Shown one piece after another: positions 24,420-37,813 of a stretch of DNA of 64,000 bases. Numbering within the stretch: position 1 is the stretch's first letter; each line of letters starts with the position of its first letter. The notes beneath the pieces were generated by a model that searched no databases, was not told the DNA's origin, and was given only the letters and a program-made list of their open reading frames with translations. The stretch spans positions 57,277,277 to 57,341,276 of the forward strand of contig JBCFYV010009882.1 in assembly GCA_039000515.1 (NCBI GenBank). Direction: 5' to 3'. The translations under genes were made by a program, and so were the position numbers. Origin of the DNA: Timema cristinae (lineage: Eukaryota > Arthropoda > Insecta > Phasmatodea > Timematidae).

Positions 24420-26180
24420 GTGTACATATTAAATGTAATAAAGTCGACTTCTCCAGGATCCTTTGTTGTTAGTTACTTGCCTTACTTTATAGGTCCGTAC
24501 CAAACGGGGCTTTGGAAGTAAAAGGCTCTAACTTGAGACAATTTCTTGACAGAATTAGTAAGTTTAATATAAATGAGTGCCACACAATCAAATATATTTG
24601 TTTCATCAAGTGGATGCTACATTCAAAATTAAAATCATTACGTTTTCAGTGTATATTGGATGCTATGTAAGACTAGCATAAAAAATTATATTCCGTCTCA
24701 AATATATGTGATATTATTCTCTATACGTGTCCACTCACTAATGATATGAATATAACCAATGTAATATTTATATTTCAACACGGTAAAATGTTGATTACTG
24801 ATGCCATTAGTTTTAAATAATTGAATCTCTTAAAAGTTATGAAAAAAAACATTCAAAAACATTCATATTTTAGACGAAGCCTATCTATGACACATTATTT
24901 AATGATTAAATAAGGAATGTTTTATGGTGAAGTTCAAGCACATTTTTATAGTGTTTTTTTATTATTTTTAGTTTTCTAACAAACACATTTTCATAAAAAC
25001 TCTTTATGAATAAGTTGTACTTACTGCTTATAAATTTGGAAACAAAATTTAAAAATGGTTTTGAGCACTTTTAGAATAATCTTTCAAATGTATTGTAATA
25101 CTAAAGTCCTTGTGATATTTTAGGGGTTAGTCCCTTAATCCCCGGACCATTTGTGATTCTGATGATGTCTTGCGTTACCACCGGAGTCAATGAAAGCCAG
25201 TTCAGTCTTCTTACTCCTGTCTTTACTTACTGTATTTGTCATTCAAGCTTTGAAGTTTCCTAGACCATATAAAGTTAGCTATTAAAAGAGACTTGTTTGA
25301 TAAAATATAAGGAGATTGGAGGGAAACCATTTAAATGCAGCAATCGATATAGTTCTGGTGAGAAAACATTTGGCTGCTACTGATATTTACTATTAAAATG
25401 GAAATCATATTATTATTAATGTTATTATAACATACCTTTAGAAAGTTAAATAAATTATAAAACGGTTCTAGTTAAAACTATTTAATATAAATCATAAAGG
25501 TATGATTATATAATTCCCTTTGCATATAAAATTATTTAAATAAATTGTGAAACATTTCAAAAGATTTTAAAGCAATTTTTAACATAGTAAATTGCTAAGA
25601 GTGTTAAATGTTTCCCGATACATTCCAAATTAACTTATGTATACGTGTCTAAAAATAGAGTGATAATTTTATGGGGCTAAGTATACATTAGAGACTACCT
25701 TTCAACACATTACCTAGACAGTGTCCAAAGAAATTGTGTTATGTTTTTCGACTCCAACAATTCTTCGATGTACTTGTGCTAGGAGAGTAATTAAAAGTAT
25801 ATAATTCTGGGTTAGCATGTAATGATTGCTTTATTAAATCTCTCTTAAAACAAAATGTTTTTTAAATTTATTTTATAACTACGTGTCGATAATGAATTAC
25901 CTTTATTAAGTTATATAATATAAATATAAATACATATAAAAACGATTAACTATAAAAAACTTCATTATTAGATTATCATGAAAAATCATAGTGATAATGT
26001 TAATAATCATTATTCTTTTAGTGTGTTGTATACGGCTGTACGACACATTTCATTTGCTATTAATAATTTTGTTTATTGCATCTTTACGACACGTATAACT
26101 GGATATCTAAACATTTTTCAATATGAATAATCTGTTAGCCTGTATACTAATCATCACCCTATCGCTTTATATTTAATTAC
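24420..26180. other. AT-rich non-coding stretch
   Basis: No gene or clear mobile element. A mixed-composition patch at about 25120-25215 (GTTAGTCCCTTAATCCCC) may be an old repeat but matches nothing else here. Confidence 0.5.
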
Positions 26181-26189
26181 ATCAATAAG

Positions 26190-26392
26190 GTAGGGGCATG
26201 ATGGTATAATTTAATAGGAACTCTACCTGCATTTTTATGGAGGAAGAGTGGGAAACCTCTTAGTAAAAATTATCCTCAGAATCATCGAAAATGATTCGAA
26301 CTCGAACCTCTACGTTACTTGAAATCCTGATATCCAATCTAGTAAAATATAGGTGCCTTATACCGTGTGACCAACGATATAGACACATTATC
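26190..26392 (-). mobile_element. SINE family A-like, diverged
   Basis: On the minus strand a B-box-like GAGGTTCGAGTTCGAATC is followed by GAGGATAATTTTTACTAAG, GGTTTCCCACTCTTCCTCCA and AAAATGCAGGTAGAGTTCC. This is the order of SINE-A (B box, GGTGGTTTTCCCTAAA, GTTTTCCACTCTCCCTCCAC, GCAAATCCGGGTTCAC). The diagnostic 3' tail is not preserved. Confidence 0.6.
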
Positions 26393-26399
26393 AGTAGAG

Positions 26400-27700
26400 A
26401 TTCTTTTAAAAAAGCTTAAAAACTACATTTCTTAGTGTCCCTATCCAAAAGATAGTATATTTATACGATTTAAACAGCACTTGGATTTATAGAAAATAGA
26501 GTATCCTCCTAAAGAGAACTGGCAAAAGTTAAAATTACATCGAAGAGATATTGTGATACCACTAAAAAAAAATATTCAGTACACCCAGCCAGAATTGGAA
26601 CTCTAAAAATCATTTTAATTTTCACTGACAAAGCAGACCTGATACGCATGACGATAAGTCGAGGTCTCCAGCGATTAGGGTAAATTAACTTGATATAATG
26701 TGACTTGTGTCATGGGGTGTGCGTTTGCTAAAACATGGGTTTAAACTAACCTAGTCTACAAATTGGCCATTTGCATCTAAGGAATGGGGAAGGAGCAGTT
26801 CTTAAATCTGACAATAAAATATAACATTGCGGATAGTCCCTCTGGCCGCTAACCCACGGTCGTCAGCCCTTCAAAGCCATGACCATGTAGTTTGTGATTT
26901 TTGTCTTTTAACTTTCACGTTTCCGCATATTGTTTCAAATAAAATGTAGTTAATTCCTGATCTAAAAAGAATTGAATGGTAATTAAGCACAAAGCTAAGT
27001 ATGAAAGAGTAGTACATTTGCTTGGAACATTAAAAGGACAGGACTTAATGGCTTTGGTAAGTTTTGTATTAGAAAATTGTTAATATTACTTATCTTTTTT
27101 AATAGAAAGTTTGAGTGTAAGCATTAGTTTAATAATAATCTAATTTCAAGTCGGGTATAAATAATATTTTTTGGTGAACTTTGTCTTACTGCCAATGATT
27201 ACTATCTAAATAATACCCTAGTAAAAGTACACCAGACAGGTGTGGATGAGGTTTTAAGAAAATGCACCCATGTTGGTTCTTAGAGTAAATTGGTAAATCA
27301 CATTCGAATGGTTACCCCCAATGCATCTGGAGGGGATTTGGACACTGATATACCCACAAATGATGACCTGCTCGATCCGAGTCTATGTTGTAGTTAGATA
27401 CGATGCGGTTTATTACCATATTTCCTAGAAAAAGCTATTTCTAAGCAATAACTATATCCCTAATTGTCATGTTTACATAAATGTAAATTTGTAAGACTTT
27501 TCAGGGGTCAACTTACAAGGTAAAACCTTTTTCAGTATGTTTGTGAATAGTGAGGATAGCCACAGACAGGAGGACAGGGTTGTTCATATGAATACCTATG
27601 TGATTAAGAAGAGATATAAATATGCCTAAAGCCCGTTATTATTTAGTTCCTTGAAGATAAAACTATTTGAGAGAAGATGAAATGTGATCACAGTATAGAT
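26400..27700. other. AT-rich non-coding stretch
   Basis: No gene recognised. Two patches of mixed composition (about 26690-26900 and 27230-27410) look like old dispersed repeats, without a match elsewhere in the window. Confidence 0.45.
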
Positions 27701-27714
27701 ATAAGATTCTCAGA

Positions 27715-28735
27715 GGAAGAAGATGATCTATAGAAGTGAGAAGAGGCTCCTGTAAGTTATATGATACTATCAGAGGTGATAAAAGCATGTATGAGATACA
27801 ATAAAGCTAGTATGAAATAATAGTAGGCTGTTACAGATAATATGAATCTCTATATTGTAGAAAAAGTGTTTTGGATATAGTAAGAGGTAGCAAGAGGTGA
27901 TAGAAAACTCTTTAAAAGAACAAGAGGCTCTCAGGAGTAGTATGAGGTGTTAGAGGTAAAAGGAAGTTATATAAAAAATAAGCAGCTCTCTGAAGGAATA
28001 AGAGGCACTAGATAGTAGTATGAGGGAGTTATAGTTGATTTGAGATTCTCTATCGGAAAAAGAGGCTATTGGATATAGTAAGTAGGGTTTTACAGGCGAT
28101 AGAAAGATCTCTATAGGAACAATAAATCATCGGAAGTATAAGAGGAGCTAGAGGCGATAGAATACTATCTAAAGAAACAAGAGGCGATCGGAAGAAGTAA
28201 GGGGTGATGGAGTTAATATAAATGACTCTAAAACAACAAAAGGCTATCGTATGTTGTAAGAGTATTTTAAAAGTTGACAGAAAATTCTCTAAAAGAACAA
28301 GATTATATCGTATGTAGTAGGTGGTGTTAGAGGTGTTAAAAGGACTCCAAAGAAACAAGAAGCTTTCAAAGCTTTTAGAGGTGATCGGAAGCTCTTAAAT
28401 TGAGCAAGAGCTGAACGGAAACAGCACAATTTTGTTAATGGGGATATAAGACTTCTATAGGAACAAGATGATCTCGAAAGTAAAAATATATTGTCAAAGG
28501 TTAATAATAAGTTATCAAAATGAGCAAATGTCTACCAAAGATAGCAGGGTAGTGTTATGGTTGATAGGAATCTATCTAAATAATCAAGATGGTATAGAAT
28601 AAAATATGAGGTTTTTAGAGGCAATAGGAAGAAATATAACAATGTAAGCAATATCGGATATAGCAATGATGTATTATAAGTGATAGTAAGCTCTCTAAGT
28701 GAACATGAGTCTATCGGAAACCGTACGAGGGTTCA
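27715..28735 (+). repeat. ~59-bp degenerate minisatellite, about 17 units
   Basis: Units repeat the pattern AGAGGTGATAGAAAACTCT, TAAAAGAACAAGAGGCTATC, GGATGTAGTAAGAGGTGTT. The AACAAGAGGCT anchor falls near 27918, 27979, 28061, 28117, 28175, 28234, 28295, 28353, 28403, 28462, 28521, 28583, 28640 and 28700, usually 56-62 bp apart. Units are strongly diverged, so the array is old. It stops where a LINE starts and reappears after that LINE's tail. Confidence 0.88.
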
Positions 28736-31700
28736 CCACTTTAACTCCTAGGGAAACGGTACACGGGTTGGCTAGGCATTCTCTATATCAGAGATACTGG
28801 TTTGTAGGAATAGTTCAAGTGCCCTAAGGGTAAGACTTGGTAAGCTTGTACTTTGGGCATACTGGGGAAAATGTGCCAAAAGCAATCAGTATAGCATTCT
28901 TACAGTAAGAAGCGAGTTCTGGCATGGGTGTGAGTATGATAAAGACTAGTAACTAGTTTAATTTAATCTGATAGCTAAAATATACTGTACAATATTAAAA
29001 TTGAGATACCAAAGCTATGATGGAAAACTGGGTGTAAAACTGAACGGCTCATCTGTTGAAAGGCTGGCAAGAGCATGGACTATTGGAACGTGTAATGTAA
29101 GAGGAGTGTGTGGTAAAGAGAATGAATAGTTAGAGGAAATGTTTGGAAGAAATAATTTTATTCTGTGTGTGTATTTGAAACAAGTGGAAAGGGAAATATG
29201 TTTGGATGACGAGTGATGAGAGCCTATCACTGTAGTAAGGTGTGGATGAATGGGTAAGGGGAAGTTAAGTAGTAGTTTTAATCTTAAGCAAAACAGCTAC
29301 TGTTTGTGAGAAAGTATGGATATTTGTATCATCGGATGAAAATAGGCATTCGTCGAGATTTATTGGTTGTCGGCTATACTCCGGTGGAGAATGAAAACGA
29401 GAATATGAGAGTAGATTTTTGTAATGAGCTTAATCAATTGAAAACTATGATTGATTATATTGTGTAATATGAGAGACATAGAAGTTTAGTAAAGAATACT
29501 GTGTCTGTGCATGGGACTTAATGTGGTATGACTCACTTCCTGATGGCCTCAATAGTTGATCTATGTAGGAATACGTGAGGAAATAACGCAAGAGTACTAA
29601 GAAAGTAAATGTGAAAATGAAAAAAAATGAAGGATAAGTTGTGATAACGAAATATTAAAGATTGCTGGATGAACTATTAGCTATACCAGAGCATGAATAT
29701 AAAATCTATATAAATGATAATGTTAACTAAAGTGCTTGAAACAGAATAAAATAGGCTGTAGTTTAGTAAGATATGTGTTGTTTCGTATTTGGGAGGATTA
29801 AAAAGATATGCATGATGGAATGAACAGATGAAAGAAGCATTGAAATCAAAAAATGAAATAGAATTACGAACAAACGATTGCTGTGAAGAGTGAAACTGAA
29901 TGTAAAAGTTCGTGGAATATATACAAAGGGAAAATTATGAATGCAAAGGAAATATTAAAGGAGAGTAAAGATAAATTTTGAAAAAATAAGAAGTGGGTCT
30001 TGATGTGGGTAGAAAGAACGGAATAGGGAGTGAAAGGAATGACCTAATGCACTTAGAATAAAAGTCGTGAGCTGATACGGCATGAACTCAGTTTAAGAGA
30101 GTGATGGAAGTAACATTTTAAGAAATTGTAGGGCGAGAACCTAGAATAATTAGCAGAAAATAGGGAAAATGTCATGTTTAGTTAAGGATTAATGAGGCTG
30201 AGGTGTAATAAGTTATGAATATTGTTAAATATTGGCAAAGCTGTCGAGATAGATTGGATCACAAATGAAATACACAAGTATTAGGTCATGGTACTTCTTA
30301 CCAGATTGTATGAGTTGTTCAATGTGTGTGATGGGGTTTCGAAATATGCTTAAAATTGCAGGAATGCTGTGATTTTTCTCTTATACAATGATATGGCAGT
30401 AAGAGTGAATGTGAGAACTATAGGGAAATTAATTGTTTGAGTATTATTGGCAAAGTGTTTGGGAAAGTTTTTATTTAAAGTGTGAGTGAACATACTGCTG
30501 ACGAGATTTGGTGTGTGCAATGTGGTTTCATGCCAGTTAAAGGTTGCATGAACAAGATATCTGCATTGTAACACGTGATTTTAAAATATATGGTAGTAAG
30601 GAATAAAGTTTAATGTTCATTCGTTGATCTGGAAAAAGCGTATTATCATGAATATAGGAATTTATTATGGAATATTCTGAGAAGTTATGTTGTGGATGCA
30701 TGATTACTTAATGAAATAGTTAAGGTGTATGATGAAAGTAAAGTGTGCTTTATGGTGGATAGAGCTTGGAGTTGAGGGTTGGACATTGAAAAAGGTGTTC
30801 GAAAAGGTGTTATGTCTCCAGGGTTGTTTATTATATAAATGGATAATTTTATGAGGGATGGTTGTGAGGAAGCGGTTGGTATACAAATGGACACTATGAA
30901 TGTAATAGTGCTTATAAATGCAGATGATTACGTTTTAATGCCTGAGAGTATTAAAGTGACTTGCAGAATGCATTAAACCATTTGAAATATGATCACGGGC
31001 AGTATGGATCTTCTTATAAATATGTCCAAAATTAAGTTGATAAATTTAGATATTGAGAAATCAAAAAATTGTCAGCTTAGTTTTAATGGAAAACCGTTAT
31101 AAAAAGTGAATGAGTATGTATATCTGGGCAGAACGTTCTTTTAAAATAGAAGGATTAGTGGTGAAATTGACAGACTTGTGAATACACCTTCAAGGGTAGG
31201 TTGATATTTGACTTGAACTATTTTAAAGAATGAGGTAGTATCAAAAGAAGGAAAGACGGCATTTTATTAAAATGTGTTAACGGCAATATTCTTTTATGGG
31301 TATGAGAACCACAAGAGCATCTTGAATGCGTTTATAATGAGATGTCTAAGAAATGTATATGGACAAACTCAGTAATGGATTGATTCTGAAGTTGTGCGGT
31401 TTGAAAGTTAAACCAAAATGTCAATGTGAAAGAAGCATCTCACGTTTGTTTGGGCATGTTGACCGGATAAGTGTGGAGCGATTGATCAATAAAATATATG
31501 AAGGTAGACTGTGTGAATCAAAAGGGAGGGATAGTCCGTGTATAAAGCCATCGCTAAATGTTGTAGACAAATGTGTAAATAAGAAAAACATTATTGGTTT
31601 TACGAATAAATAGCATATATTTACTCGGTTCACTGATGTTGTTGAAGCTAGGAGAATATGCAAGGATAGAGAAGTATGGAGAAAATTGGTAAGGATGTAC

Positions 31701-31793
31701 TAAGTACGGAGTTGTTGTTTTATAAACAATATACACAGTTTCTCAACTATCATATAGGTGGACGGTGTATTTAGATACGTAAATTTATGTATA

Positions 31794-31829
<36 letters not shown>

Positions 31830-31895
31830 TGTATGTATGTATGTATGTATGTATGTATGTATGTATGTATGTATGTATGTATGTATGTATGTATA
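28736..31895 (+). pseudogene. Dead non-LTR retrotransposon (APE endonuclease + reverse transcriptase)
   Basis: A LINE copies its RNA into DNA at a nicked target; this copy is inactive. An endonuclease region is marked by WTIGTCNVRG (29076-29105, the WNVR motif of APE-type nucleases) and RRDLLVVGYTPVE (29351-29389). The reverse transcriptase follows with FVDLEKAY (30620-30643), GVRKGVMSPGLF (30794-30829, the normal Gln changed to Lys) and the catalytic ADD at 30920-30928, which is still present. The C-terminal block LFGHVDRISVERL lies near 31443-31481. Around the RT, 112 codons hold three in-frame stops, with more stops and frameshifts elsewhere. It ends in a (TATG)n tail. The style recalls the RTE-like elements annotated as craniofacial development protein 2-like, but the clade is not certain. 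A 5'-truncated relative lies at 61.84-62.48 kb (-). Confidence 0.88.
31800..31893 (+). repeat. (TATG)n microsatellite, LINE tail
   Basis: About 23 uninterrupted ATGT units directly after the LINE 3' region. The related LINE copy at 61.84 kb also ends in TATG units, so the tetranucleotide is probably the LINE's own tail, since expanded. Confidence 0.93.
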
Positions 31896-32085
31896 TGAAG
31901 CAATCTAAAGTCACAAAAGACTCTCGGGTGATGTACGGGTGTTTTAGGAATGATATAAGTATATAAATAAAAAACAAATGACTATATTATTTGAAGGAAT
32001 TTGATATAAATTATAGGAAACACTTTAAAGAAACAGAAAACTATTTAGGTTAGTGGGAGTATTTTACAGGTTGTAGAAAACTCCA
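31895..32085 (+). repeat. Resumed units of the ~59-bp minisatellite
   Basis: CAATCTAAAGTCACAAAAG followed by ACTCTCGGGTGATGTACGGG and TGTTTTAGGAATGATA follows the unit order of the 27.7-28.7 kb array, and a second decayed unit spans about 32015-32080 (CTTTAAAGAAACAGAAAACT, GGGAGTATTTTACAGG, TTGTAGAAAACTCC). It is therefore the continuation of the array on the far side of the LINE. Confidence 0.7.
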
Positions 32086-32089
32086 TTAC

Positions 32090-35012
32090 CAGACTCTTTA
32101 GAGCCATGCAACCCCTTCTTTCTGCCCCTTCCCACCGCAAGACTTTTCTCTCAACCCCTACTCCTATATACTAACCCTTACACCCCCAAGACCCAAAGTC
32201 CAAATGATAATCTATCTACGAATGGTGATGCACTACTCCCTCTATTCATCTTCGCATGAAGTAGCTGGTCCTCCAAAGTCATGACCAATGGTGATAAATT
32301 ACCTTATATTCTACATAACATTTCCAATCCTAACTAACTGCTTAATACTTTCTGATACATCCAAACCAATACAAATCTAATAGCTTCTACACTTTTTTAA
32401 CTTCAGATTGTATATATAATTTAGCAAGTAATGTTTTTAAATTGAGCATATATAAATTAAATGTGGATTCTTTGTAATACTTCGCATAATTTTCCATAGA
32501 TGCTTGTGAAAACAAAGGATTCTAAATATATCCAGAGAAAAGAACTTTAGCTAATAAATTACAAGAAATTAATATTCTCCGTAATAATTAAGTAGGATTC
32601 AAAATTGATCTTAACATTACGGTACGCTAATCATAATTTTACAAGAATTTCACAATAGGTCTTCCCTTTTCACTAAGATGACGATTAATTCTTCAAAAGG
32701 TTTACATTAATTATGTTTCATGTTTCCATATTTTCTATTTAATCGTAATTATATTTTCATCCTTTAGAAACTTCAGCCCCCGCATTATTTCACATGAATC
32801 CAACACGACGGTTCGAGTTCTTTACGATTCCAATAAAATAATCCAGTGACATCCTTTCCCTTCCGTCATCCTTCACTTTGAAGGACCGAAATCCAGTCTT
32901 AATCTGGTCCCCAATCCTCAAGTCCTTCCATTAGAACTACTAATCCCCAATAATACCCCTCTGCCCCAACTACCGACTCTTGCCTCAGGCACACTCAATA
33001 GCTAGATCCTCCACTGACCAGTCCAGAATACAATCCAGTGACGTGAACTAAATTAAAAGGACATAGAAATAATTTAGCAGAATGTTTCCTCCTCTATGTA
33101 GATCTATGTATGTACAGGCTATACAGACAACAAGTGAAAGAAAGGAAGACAGCTGAAAGCACACGTTTGAGGGAGGTCGGCTGCTCTTTTTATCTTTTAA
33201 TGCAAACTTTTTCGTCGGATGCGGGGAGTGTGAGGGTCTAAGGGGCTTTAGACAAGAGACTGGAATGTGAAATAACGTCATTTTCAAAAAGAGTTAATTG
33301 ATTCACCGAACCTTGAATTTTTAATTTCTAATTTAAAAAAATATATGAAAGAAAGGAAAGCTACGTTTTATCGGTAGGCCTAAGTCCAAAGTTACATGTT
33401 CCATTATCACTTTTGAAAAAAAAATTATGCTTTATCTTTTGTATGCAGACGTTTTGCTTTCGTTCTAGCTGCCTTGAAAGCCAAACGAAGACCGATATTT
33501 TAATTAATTTTTAAATTTTTTGTTTTAGTCTTGATATTTTTTCCATTAAAATGTATGAATCAATGATGTAAAAACATAAATAATTTTCGTAAACTGTTAT
33601 TAAATGTAAGCTTATAAATAATGTTTCCTGAAAATGATTTATATATAAATTAAGGCTATACACATTTTCATATAATTTTTTACAGAAAGATGTGTGTATT
33701 AAATTAAAAGGCAGATCAAATGTGATGTACAATTATTCTTTCTTTATCTATTCTCATAAATAATTAACTACGTATAAAATTATTAGATTGGAAAACTACT
33801 TTCAGAATGAGGTTAGAGAATTTTTATGATTGAAACTCAATACTCAATACTCAATCGGTTTGATGCAATTTTAAAACTATTTTAAGAGAATAGGCCAAAA
33901 TAAATTTAGATGAGCCCATTTATTGATTAATTATTTGATACTCCTATTTAAAAATTCAAATTGGTTTGAAAATGTTATTTTATAATAAATATAATTCTAC
34001 AGGGGAAACAACAATTAAACTTTAATTTATACCATTAATAACGTTTAGAGACAAACTTTTTTAATTTAATATATAATAGAAATATTTTCCACTACTTTAG
34101 TTTTAGTCAATTATCTGTACTCACACTTTAAAATGCTAATTAAGTAACGAGTGAATTACTAATATTATTGTCTTTTTCTGTAAAATAAAATATAATGTAT
34201 TAAGACTTTAATTTTTGTTGTTAGTATGTAAATAACTCCTAAACATATTTGTATTAAACTATTATATCTTAAATTAAAAATTGATATGGACTTAAATATA
34301 GTCTATATTATTTGTATGTGCCTCAGCAAAAGGTTAGGTAATTAATATGGAGGGTTCATTTGAGGGGTCAATATATTGAATCTGTAATGACGCTGCAAAA
34401 TATCTCCACTTTAATTTGTAGTATCTCAAATAAGGCCCTTAGGATTAAACTTAGTTGAGCTAGGCACTTTCCCACCCCTGATTCTTATAAGTAGATTACA
34501 TATGGGGCCCACCTAATATGGAACGGTTTTTTTCCCTTTGTACTAAGCTAACGAAAACTCTTTAAGACTTGACATTTGACTAAATATTTAATTTTCCTAC
34601 CATCGCCACTGTTTGGTTATTTTACCTCCCAAGTCCAACACCCGCATAAGGACAAAAGGATATATTGCCTTGTCATCTAATCACCCTCCCGCAGACATAA
34701 TCATTATCATCATCATCTTCTTGTGACACCAATGGAGTGATATTTTCCTTTCAACGTATTAGGAAAATTCCATTATACGTCCTCATTCTCAGCGGATGAT
34801 ATTTCACTCACATTATTTTCCCTTTTTATGTGAAAAAGGAACGCTACAAAACTAATGCTTTTTATTTCTTAGTCCTCATTTTCCAACGTTATATTGCCAT
34901 TTGGTGATAAGGTTGCTACCACATTTGAATAATATGGGAAAGTGTCACGGCATATATTATACAAAGAAATAAAGGAAGTTTTGAAGCTAACTATTACAAA
35001 CTTTTTTACAAG

Positions 35013-35053
<41 letters not shown>

Positions 35054-35400
35054 TATGATATTTTTTTATGGAAAGGAGGGTAAAATGGAAAGGGAGTAAT
35101 TTTATCTACTATCATCTTTTAAGCAAATATATTTCATAGAGTATCATATTTTTCATTGATAAATAGCTATTTTTATCTATTGTAACTGTCACATAATTAT
35201 TGCTGATTACATAATTCTTTTACTCGTTTTGTAATGTAAATATCGCTTAACTAGACAGTCCACTGCCAGGAAAAAAAACAACCATTCACTATCAAAGCAA
35301 TAGCATTAACTCTAAACTACCAGCGCAATGTGTTTAATTAATCAGTTCCGAGTAAGATTGGTACCGCATGTGTTAAAATCATAATTTTTGTCACCCAAAA
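32090..35400. other. Mostly AT-rich non-coding stretch
   Basis: No gene recognised. C/T-rich patches at about 32095-32300 and 32780-33030 have no repeat partner that I can see. A minus-strand frame at 33048-33287 (79 codons) lies in a moderately GC-richer patch without motif or splice support. An (AT)n run occupies about 35020-35051. Confidence 0.5.
35020..35051. repeat. (AT)n microsatellite
   Basis: About 16 AT units. Confidence 0.9.
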
Positions 35401-35404
35401 ATAT

Positions 35405-35720
35405 TCAATAGTTACTTTTGATTGATCAGGAACTGGACCGTTGAGTGGTAATAGACCCCTCGTGATTAAATGTGGTATTATCATGTCTAGCTAGAGAGTC
35501 ACGGGAGTTTGGATCTCAGTAGTGCAGAAGTTCGATGTCGTTACGCTTTAGGACATGTAGCGGAGGCCATATTTCGTGTAACTGACTTAGACAATTATGA
35601 CCAGTTGTATAGTTAACATATAGAAACCGTGTAGGAAAGCTCACATGCAGAGATGGGGTGGGCATCAATGGAGACGAAAGGACCTCCCGAGTAACGACCC
35701 TAATGAAAAGGACTCTAACA
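35405..35720 (+). mobile_element. Possible tRNA-headed SINE, unassigned
   Basis: GGACCGTTGAGTGGTAATAG resembles a tRNA 5' half with an A box, and GAGTTTGGATCTCAG about 70 bp on resembles a B box. What lies between is longer than normal, and the downstream sequence shares nothing with families A-C. Single copy in the window, so weakly supported. Confidence 0.3.
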
Positions 35721-36439
35721 CAATTTTGCTAACACAATAGTCTCACTTCTAACCTATTTATTATTTTAGATGTAACTAACATCAAATTAATCTCTACCTT
35801 TGTCATATACTCTATACAGTAATACTTCAATAAAACCCTTAAAATCCAGCATCGATTCAATATTCGCAATCACTCCTTAACCTTCCCTCCGCAACCATCC
35901 CTGATAAAACGTTCCTTAAAGGGGGTGGGCAGCAACAGTATGAAAATAATTATAGACATAGCCTATATGAAAATATAATATGTACCATAAATATGTTCAA
36001 AATTAAATATGATTTATATAATAGCACATATTAAAGTTTGTCGCACCAAATTTTTATATTTGTTACGTTCTAAAAATAATTTGACTGTGTCGCTTATATT
36101 TTCCAATGAATTATGATTAAAAATATCCACAATTTTAAATATTAATATGGCTTATCTGTAGAAAATCTCAGTTCAAGATTATAATAGAATTAAATGATTA
36201 CTGAAGAAAATTAAAATATAAATTTTAACGCTAATCACAATTTAAACATTAAAAATATAATTAGGAAAGTAGTTTGTCGTGTGCTAATTACAAAAATGAT
36301 ATAAATTATTATTAAACTTTGAACTTTAGTTTCTAAAGTAAATTGAAAATTATTTAAAATATTGAATACATAAATATATAACACATTAAAGAGAATAAAT
36401 CATATATCTGTTATATTATTTTTTAACTTACATTGGTTT

Positions 36440-37275
36440 CATTGACTAAGGAGAGTGGTTTGTAAGGGCTGCCCTGGATGGACTTAACAATATCAAGATA
36501 GGAAGACGCGTTATCAAAACATAAAAATACACATATGCTCTAGAATTGCTGGCCAGTAATGAAAAAGTGTTGCTATAAATTAAGGACCAGCTGGTGGAGA
36601 CAGGGAAAAGATCTGGTATGGAAATAAACATCGAGATGTCAATAGTGATGGGGATTTCCAAAAACTAAGATGTATTGAGAATCAGAATTGGAAACCAAGA
36701 TTTGGAAAGCATAGAGCAGTTCAAGTTCCGAAGAAGTCTGCTGTCAATGATGCCCACCACACCAAGGAAATAAGATATAGGATTTCCATGAGCAATGAAA
36801 CTTTTAAAAAGAAGAGGTTTCTGCTGACCAGAAAGTTGAAATAGGAATTGAGAAAGAAACAGAATAAATGCTATGTTTGGTGCATCGTGCTGTATGGAGC
36901 AGAAACTAGGACTATTAGGAAAATGGAAAAGAACTATTTGTAAAGTTTTGAAATGGGTGGCTGGAGAAGATTTGAGAAGATCAGGTGAACAGACAGGCTG
37001 ACAAATGAATCTGTCCTTAGAATATTGGGTGTGAAGAGAACCATTATGTATTTTTCTGTACAAAGCAATATGGACTAGACACATTTTTTGGAGGAAATAT
37101 CTTCTGCACGATGTCATAGAAGGCAAGTTTGAGGAAAAGAAGAGCTTGGGAAGAAGAAGAATTCAAATACTCGATGCTTTGGAGGAGAGAAAATAATTCT
37201 GGAAGTTGAAGGAAGATGAATAGGAGAGGGTTTATTGGTGGTCTAAGTTCACTGACAAAATTAAGTGGATCAATT
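36440..37275 (+). pseudogene. Second non-LTR retrotransposon type: RT C-terminal fragment
   Basis: In broken plus-strand frames I read HTKEIRYRISMSNETFKKKR (about 36757-36816), then CYVWCIVLYGAET (36869-36907), SFEMGGWRRFEKIR (near 36940-36980) and TDRLTNESVLRILGVKRT (near 36990-37045). These follow in order the region downstream of the reverse transcriptase in a common arthropod LINE type (VWSVLLYGAETWT, FEMWxWRRMEKI, VTNEEVLxRVxEKR). In-frame stops separate blocks. The endonuclease and the catalytic RT core are missing, so it is 5'-truncated. It differs from the LINE at 28.7 kb, which has a different C-terminal block. The 153-codon antisense open frame over it is a by-product. Confidence 0.8.
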
Positions 37276-37813
37276 ATATGACATAACACCTTTTTGTAAT
37301 AATAATCTATATATCTGTCTAAATGCATTTTATATAAAATCAGATGAGATATGTATATTTATTTAAACATATAAGCCAAATTTAAAACTTTATTATTGAA
37401 ACCATTCTATGTTTGGATTTAAAAATATTGGGTATGAAGCTTTCCATAAAGAATGTTTATTTGTTCAACAAGCCCACTCTGTCCTGACTAAGCAATCTAA
37501 CTTAATGAAACATTATACCAAGATGTCCAGCAGTCCTTATGTAGAGAAATTCCTAAAAGGCATGTTATGAACGTGAGATTAGGAATAGTTGATCATTTCT
37601 GCACGTAGTATATCAACAAATATATCAAATGGATTATTAATCATATTGAATTAGATCTTTTGTGTATATTTTATGAATATTTAAAGACTTTGGCTACGTA
37701 ACGTTTGTCCTAAAGAAGTTTAATTGTACTTAACCATTCTAGAGCTCGTTTAAAATCATATTTCTGAATCGAGTTATATTAAGACCTTGCGATAATTTTA
37801 ATGTTTGGTACCC

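Noticed and set aside
31700..31977. Ile-His-Thr-Tyr repeat frames on the minus strand
   Set aside because: Antisense translations of the (TATG)n LINE tail.
36665..37126. 153-codon minus-strand open frame, the longest in the window
   Set aside because: It is antisense to the plus-strand LINE fragment, whose blocks (CYVWCIVLYGAET and others) match a known RT type in order. The minus translation shows no motif.
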